Part shown: piece after piece, positions 58,656 through 64,000 of the stretch | Numbering within the stretch: position 1 is the first letter of the stretch | Layout of the letters: each line of letters begins with the position of its first letter | Source of the DNA: Gigaspora margarita | Lineage: Eukaryota; Glomeromycota; Glomeromycetes; Diversisporales; Gigasporaceae | NCBI GenBank assembly: GCA_009809945.1 | Contig: WTPW01000587.1 | Location: forward strand, 56,298-120,297 | Direction: 5' to 3' | Length of the DNA stretch: 64,000 nt | Translations under genes and position numbers: made by a program | Notes under the pieces: model-generated | Database searches by the model: none | What the model saw: the letters and a program-made list of their open reading frames with translations, nothing else | Told to the model about the DNA's origin: nothing

Positions 58656-59594
58656 CCATCGCATAGTTATCATTTTAAAGAACAACAATTTAATAAAATA
58701 ATAAATAAATGAATAGATAAATAAATCTATAAGCCCGCATTCATGTCACTATCCTGTAACACTACTAAAATTAGATATGTATGTCAAAGCTTAATTTATT
58801 AACTGATAATATATATCTTTTTAAATATTTCATTTTTCAAATAGTGATTAAACATTTTATATGATATGATTAGCTAGTAATTGCAATGGTGCTCAAGTAT
58901 AATTATATTTGCATAAAAATTGTCTTTGATGTGATTAACTAGTGATCATAATACACTCAATTAATATAATCAATAAAAAAAATTGCAATTAGGGAGATTC
59001 AAAGTTAACTTATTCAAAATAAGTGGGTTTTAAAAGCTCTATTTCTTTTTTAAATACAGAAAATAAAATAGATGTTATTCGGAGATAAAATGAGTAACCT
59101 TATTTATTTTTTTTCAAGAATATTAATTGTATTTTTATGAGTATTCGAAATCAGAAACCCTGAGCATTAGGTTTGAATTGCCCTATTGATACTTGGCGAT
59201 TCTTATTATTTTTAATTTTTTGAAGTCAAGAATAAGGATGCATGCATATTATTTGAGCAATCTCTTCGAATACTCGATTAATAGCAAACTTTTTCAAGCC
59301 AGGTTATCAAAATAATACTCAAGTTTAACTGGTTCAAAAGCTACTGTAAATAGAACTTTTATGCTTTACTAATACTATTACTATAAAATATTAATTCAAA
59401 TGCTACTTTTTTAGACTTCACTTCAACTTTATTCCTATTAGGATTACAATGATAATTGGCAAATTTTTTTTTTGCCATTAAATCAAGTATAGATTTATAG
59501 CAAGTGTTTCTTTTATGAAGAAAAAAAAATGTATAAAAAGGAAAATATATGCTATTATGCCAGAAATTCTTAAACTTATGAACAATACAAAATG

Positions 59595-59680
59595 TTTTCT
59601 TTTTTTTCTTTTTTTTCAATTTTTTTAATTTTTTTTCTTTCTTTTCTTTTTTCTTTCTTTTTTTTTCTTTTTTTTTTNAC
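59595..59680. repeat. Poly-pyrimidine tract (T/C)
   Basis: Run of T with scattered C ending at an ambiguous base (59678); the open frame over it on the minus strand is lysine-only low complexity. Confidence 0.9.
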
Positions 59681-59689
59681 CAAGCCAAT

Positions 59690-61610
59690 TTTGATGTTTT
59701 AACTACTATTAGAATTAGAAGAACTTCCTCTTTAACTTTCAATTAGAACACAAGAGACCTTTACTTAATAGCATCTTTTATTTTCAAAAGATTATTTTGA
59801 CCAATAATACAGTCCGGGCATATAGCAAATTAGACGATTAAATTCTAAATTAATCGATATGAAGATCCATGAATTTGATTGGCTATTGCATTTTTTTTGC
59901 GTTCAAGTTTATCACGGGGCTTTACATGATTCTGCATATTCTAAACGATATTTCAATAGATAGTATAAAGTTTGTAGTTTTGATCATCCCAATTAATCCC
60001 TAAAAGTAAGCCCTCTATAAAAAGGTAAATGAGATTTAAAGATCTATTTTGTATATTTTTAAACTGAAAAAAGTGATTTTACTGATTAAATAGTACCTTG
60101 AATTATCTTTCTATGTGTTTGCTTACTAGAAGCTAGAAGTAAGAGGTCTTTGTGCATTTCAGTGAATAGAATCATGCCAGATTAAGATTTTACAGAGCAG
60201 AAAAATTATAAAAATAAGGGAATATAAGTAGTAAGGGACGCATTAAAATATAGAAAAAGCTAGTTTGATTTATGGATGTTCACATATGAGAATTCCCATA
60301 GCAAAAGCAGAAGATAGGACTATATAATATATAGATAATATATAGTTCTATTCTCTGTTTTTGCTATGAGATTCTTATATTTATTTTAATCACGCTAATC
60401 TGTGGTTGAGTATTTATTTAATTAAGATTTTGTCAAGAAGTACACTGCTTTTAATTTTGTCTTATTAATCCAGTAAGTGTATGTTTATTATTTATGTGTT
60501 ATAAGTTACTAGGTTTATTAAGATTGATTATTTATTAATCATGTTAGTTCGGTGTATGAATGAAGTATGATTTCACTTATTTTGTAGACAATCACTTTAC
60601 AAATGGATTATAGATGATTAATTTACCACAAGCTTATTTTATAGACAGTTTATTTTACTGANAACTNGTTTCATAGATAGTTATTGTCATTGNAGTTTAG
60701 AATTTAGTGCAATATAAAAAAAACTTGCCCATGAAATGAGCTGTCAGTAAAATAAACTTTTATGAAATGAACTTGTCTGTGAATTAATTGTCTATAAAAT
60801 AATCTTGAAATATCTTACCTGTGAATTAATTATCTAAGAATTAAGTCACCTATAGAATAATTGTCGATAAATAGATTTGAGTAATGGTTATTAATCGGAG
60901 TAGGAATTGGACCCAGGTAGAAATTGCTACCTTAGATATATAATAATTTACTCAGGTGATCCAGGTAGACTAATAATACCTGGGTAGAGATTTTTTCAAC
61001 GGGTTCAATCTCTAAATCAGAGCTTTTAGAATATATTTAAATTACTTTAATAGTTAAATAAATTTTCTAATTTATTCTAATTTTATTATAATAAATACAT
61101 GTAATTTTAAATTAAATTATTTTAATAAAAATACTACATAAATTTTTATTTAATAATATTACAAATTTGGATCAAAATATTTTTTTCGTTAATATACTAT
61201 GTATTAATTATGCAGTTTAGCAGTTATGACGAATTCTACTCATAAAATTCTAGAATCATCTGATTGCTGATCATTACTAAATAAGGTGCAGATCATCAAT
61301 GACCAAATTGGGAATATGCCCTGACTGTAATATTATTATATAGGGTGAGTTACTCATTTGACTTAAAGAACATAGTAAAGAATTGGTTAACTTTATTAAA
61401 AGATTTTTAGCCCCCTGCTCAAAAATAAGAACTAAAAATTTAATCAAAAGAGTATTAAATACCAAAGAATATATATTTAAAATTTAAAGAAACTTTTATA
61501 TGTATACTTTTAAATAATTCAACTTAAATAATTTTTTTGTATAATTTCATATAAAATTGGATGAGTCAACTCATTTAATCTATAAGTAACTTATTCTAAG
61601 CCATTATTTG
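59690..61610. other. AT-rich stretch between the segmental repeat copies
   Basis: No gene. Contains a hairpin at 60288-60380 (CATAGCAAAAGCAGAAGATA against its inverse), the fold-back family member at 60588-60850 and a small ACCCAGGTAG...ACCTGGGTAG palindrome at 60911-60996. Confidence 0.6.
60588..60850. mobile_element. Fold-back element related to 52414-52691
   Basis: Arms contain TTTATAGACAGTTTATTTTA against its inverse (CAGTAAAATAAAC..., GTCTATAAAAT), a degenerate tandem of units like AAATGA(A/G)CT(T/G)GTC. Three ambiguous bases at 60662, 60667 and 60693. Confidence 0.6.
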
Positions 61611-61611
61611 T

Positions 61612-63245
61612 GAATAGGCCTTCGCATGGACTGGGTAGGGCCAGGTAATAGGAATATTCTAGCCCTATCCATTTGTGTAAAGGCTTAACTATTGAGCCCT
61701 TACCCTTACCCTAAGGCCCAAAATTCAATACCCTAGCCTGGTCTGTTAGGCCTACAGATATCTATAAACTGCCTATAAACCTAAATTTACTTATACAAAA
61801 TTACAAGTGCAATAATAAATCTTTTAATATTGCTACTGTTACTATTAATTGAAAGAGCAATTATCTGGTAATGTCTGATTTAGCTCTAAATGTTTTGTTT
61901 ATGAAGACAGAACACGTGATATGAGATCACGAGATAGCTGATTCAGGATCAATCACAATTATCAATAAATTAAATCAAACAGGGGTTTAGTAATTAAATG
62001 TTATATGGGTGATATATTTAATTTAAGAATAAATGATGTAGAAATAATGGTAAAGAAGTTTAAAAAAATCAAATGTCAAATTAAGAACAGTTTACTTTAA
62101 GAATAGTAATCAGTAACGAATTTCTTAAAGATGATAATTAAGGTATGACGAAAATAAAATAAATAAATTTAGATGTATCAAAATAAAAAAATACTAAACA
62201 TGCACATAAATAAAATAGATGTCAATTGAGAAATCGATTTTTAATTAAACTCTTTTAAAGACTCCGAAGTCTAAAGGTAACTTTATTAAAGCAAAAATTC
62301 ATGTTAAAGCTACTGTGCTATATTTTTAAGTCTCTTTTAATCCCTTCACATCTCACTCTCAACTTCACTCACAATCACACTCTCTATCGCTTACAATATT
62401 GTTTACAATATTGCTCACAATATTGCTTACAATATTGCTCACAAGCTATTGTGTGGTTATTGTTTTAAAAAACAACAATTTAATAAAATAATAATAAATA
62501 AATAAACAAATAGATAAATAAATCTATAAGCCTGCATTCACGTCACTATCCCATGATACTACTAAAATTAGATATATATATCAAAGCTTAATTTATTAAC
62601 TGATGATACATATTATTTTAAATATTTCATTTTTCAAATAGTGATTAAACATTTTACACGATATGATTAGCTAGTAATTGCAATGGTGCTCAAGCATAAT
62701 TATATTTGCATAAATATTGTCTTCAATGTGATTAACTAGCGATTATAATAGTATCATAATACACTCAATTAATATAATCAATCAAAAAAAATTGCAATTA
62801 GGATTATTCAAAGTTAACTTATTCAAAATAAGTGGGGTTTAAAAGCCCTATTTCTTTTTTGAATACAGAAAATAAAATAGGTATTATTCGAAGATAAAAT
62901 GAGTAACCTTATTATTTTTTTTCAAGAATATTAATTGTATTTTTATGAGTATTCGAAATCAGAAACCCTGAGCATTAGGTTTGAATCACATACTATCACT
63001 ATAAAATATTAATTCAAATGCTACTTTTTTAGACTTTGCTTCAACTTTATTCCTATTAGGATTACAATGATAATTGGCAAGTTTTTTTCTACCATTAAAT
63101 CAAGCATAGATTTATAGCAAGTGTTTTTCTTATAGAGAAAATAAAATATATAAAAAGAAAAATATATGCTATTATGCCAAAAATTCTTAAACTTATGAAC
63201 AATACAAAATGTTTCTTTTTTTTCTTTTTTTTCAATTTTTCAAAT
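61612..63245. repeat. Segmental repeat, copy B (no insertion)
   Basis: Same order of blocks as copy A. The join CCCTTACCCTTACCCTAAGG at 61687-61706 is the empty site for the 1.3-kb hAT-like element of copy A. Ends at a T-rich tract near 63245. Confidence 0.85.
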
Positions 63246-63589
63246 ATATATTTTTTTTTTTTTTTTTTTTAAAAAAAATGCAGTATTTAGTTTTTACTAG
63301 CAATCTGTTGAAGTGAAAAGGCTAATTGTAATAAAGAGATAGAATGCATTATATGCAGTTTATTTAATATCTAATGTTAAGCATTCTCTAAATGAATTAT
63401 ATAAATTGAGACAAGGAGCGATATTGGAATATTCCAAATTGATTATCAAATAGAATTGAAGATATAAATTTAAATCCAACTCTAATTGTAATCTATAAAA
63501 AAATATCGGTAACAAAGAATATTTATTTAATTAGTGTAATTGATATTATAAATAGCAAGTTTAGATTAAATTTTTACATTTTTACTAGA

Positions 63590-64000
63590 TTATAAGTCCC
63601 ATCCAAACTTTGTTGCTACTTCTAACCAATTTCGCTGATACATTAATGCTGTTATTGTGTCTGGGTCTAATGAAGCACAATAATTATTGATAATACGTGC
63701 TGCACAGCTAAACATTTGTTCAGATGCAATACTAGTAGATGGTATTGTGAGAAAATCTCAGGCCATTACTAACAAAGTTGAAAAACGATCTTTATTAAGT
63801 TTTTACCATTCGAGAACATTTGTAGTTTTAGTTGCAATTTGTTTATCTAAATATTGATTAACTTCATAAAGCATATTATCTTCATTAGCTTGAGAGCTTC
63901 TTATTGTATATTCAAAAAAATCACTAATATGATCTTCAAGCATCAATGTATCATCTTCAATACTGATAGCTTTATGACTAGTTGAATAGTTAATTGCTAG
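63590..64000 (-). pseudogene. hAT transposase C-terminal dimerisation region, partial
   Basis: On the minus strand, entering from beyond the window: MLYEVNQYLDKQIATKTTNV, then EW-stop-KLNKDRFSTLLVMA-stop-DFLTIPSTSIASEQMFS, CAARIINNYCASLDPDTI and TALMYQRNWLEV, ending with TAA at 63590-63592. This is the hAT family C-terminal dimerisation domain (W-KLNKDRFPTL, DFLAIPATS..SEQ.FS). Two in-frame stops, TAA near 63808 and TGA near 63757, show it is dead. Each uninterrupted piece is short, which hides it from simple ORF scans. The N-terminal part lies outside the window. Confidence 0.88.

Larger units (their letters stand above)
56490..59640. repeat. Segmental repeat, copy A (with hAT-like insertion)
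   Basis: Parts 56490-56590 and 57926-59640 match copy B (61612-63245) at high identity: CAGGTAATAG, CCATTTGTGTAAAGGCTTAA, AATTACAAGTGCAATAATAA, a CAATATTGCTTA tandem (58600-58650) and the ending AAATG-TTTTCTTTTTTT pyrimidine tract. Copy A keeps about 215 bp (59160-59375) that B lacks. No gene recognised. Confidence 0.85.

Noticed and set aside
58500..58712. 70-codon frame with NIAYNIAYNIAY repeats
   Set aside because: It translates the CAATATTGCTTA tandem repeat and is not kept open in copy B.
1..64000. tRNA, rRNA or CRISPR arrays
   Set aside because: No convincing tRNA B-box with matching arms, rRNA segment or regularly spaced identical repeats was seen.

Overview
The window looks like fungal nuclear DNA from an arbuscular mycorrhizal fungus, most probably Rhizophagus or another member of the Glomeraceae. 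The reasons are the strong AT bias, short GT-AG introns, a Sel1-repeat pseudogene with the N-terminal linker typical of the large Glomeromycotina kinase/Sel1 families, decayed LINE, Helitron and hAT transposons, and a seven-helix receptor of a type expanded in these fungi. The assignment rests on recognising protein families by eye, not on a database search.

Only two genes look intact. One (22737-25585, + strand, five exons) encodes a 516-residue seven-transmembrane G-protein-coupled-receptor-like protein with a long Asn/Ser-rich cytoplasmic tail. The other (33237-33616, + strand, two exons) encodes a 97-residue secreted protein with six cysteines; its reading frame is restored only by a GC-AG intron. 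Everything else recognisably coding is a pseudogene or transposon relic.

Layout. 1-9650: minus-strand LINE (ORF1, AP endonuclease, reverse transcriptase, RNase H, zinc-binding C-terminus) with a 2,310-bp internal tandem duplication that is probably an assembly artefact. 9660-11770: 3' part of a second, related LINE. 11.8-15.9 kb: AT-rich, no genes. 15.94-16.88 kb: broken Sel1-repeat gene. 17-22.7 kb: inverted-repeat elements and a 9-copy minisatellite. 22.7-25.6 kb: receptor gene. 26.6-32.9 kb: dense, nested short inverted-repeat transposons. 33.2-33.6 kb: secreted protein gene. 35.4-36.5 kb: Sel1-linker relic and a 0.5-kb fold-back element. 36.6-38.1 kb: composite tandem repeats. 38.4-49.1 kb: a decayed, intron-bearing Helitron (Rep/HUH and Pif1-type helicase), preceded by an unrecognised companion pseudogene that is itself split by a 1.7-kb repeat insertion; a small hAT-like element sits in the helicase gene with a perfect 8-bp target duplication. 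50.2-51 kb: 375-bp tandem duplication. 52.2-56 kb: a nested stack of inverted-repeat elements. 56.2-63.3 kb: two copies of a segmental repeat, one interrupted by a 1.3-kb hAT-like element, the other showing the empty site. 63.6-64.0 kb: C-terminal end of a hAT transposase pseudogene running off the window.

The main theme is non-autonomous DNA transposons. At least seven TA-flanked (Tc1/mariner/pogo-like) and four 8-bp-TSD (hAT-like) elements can be delimited to the base, often inside one another. A second theme is fold-back or repeat sequence with TTAGGG-like clusters, seen in six places.
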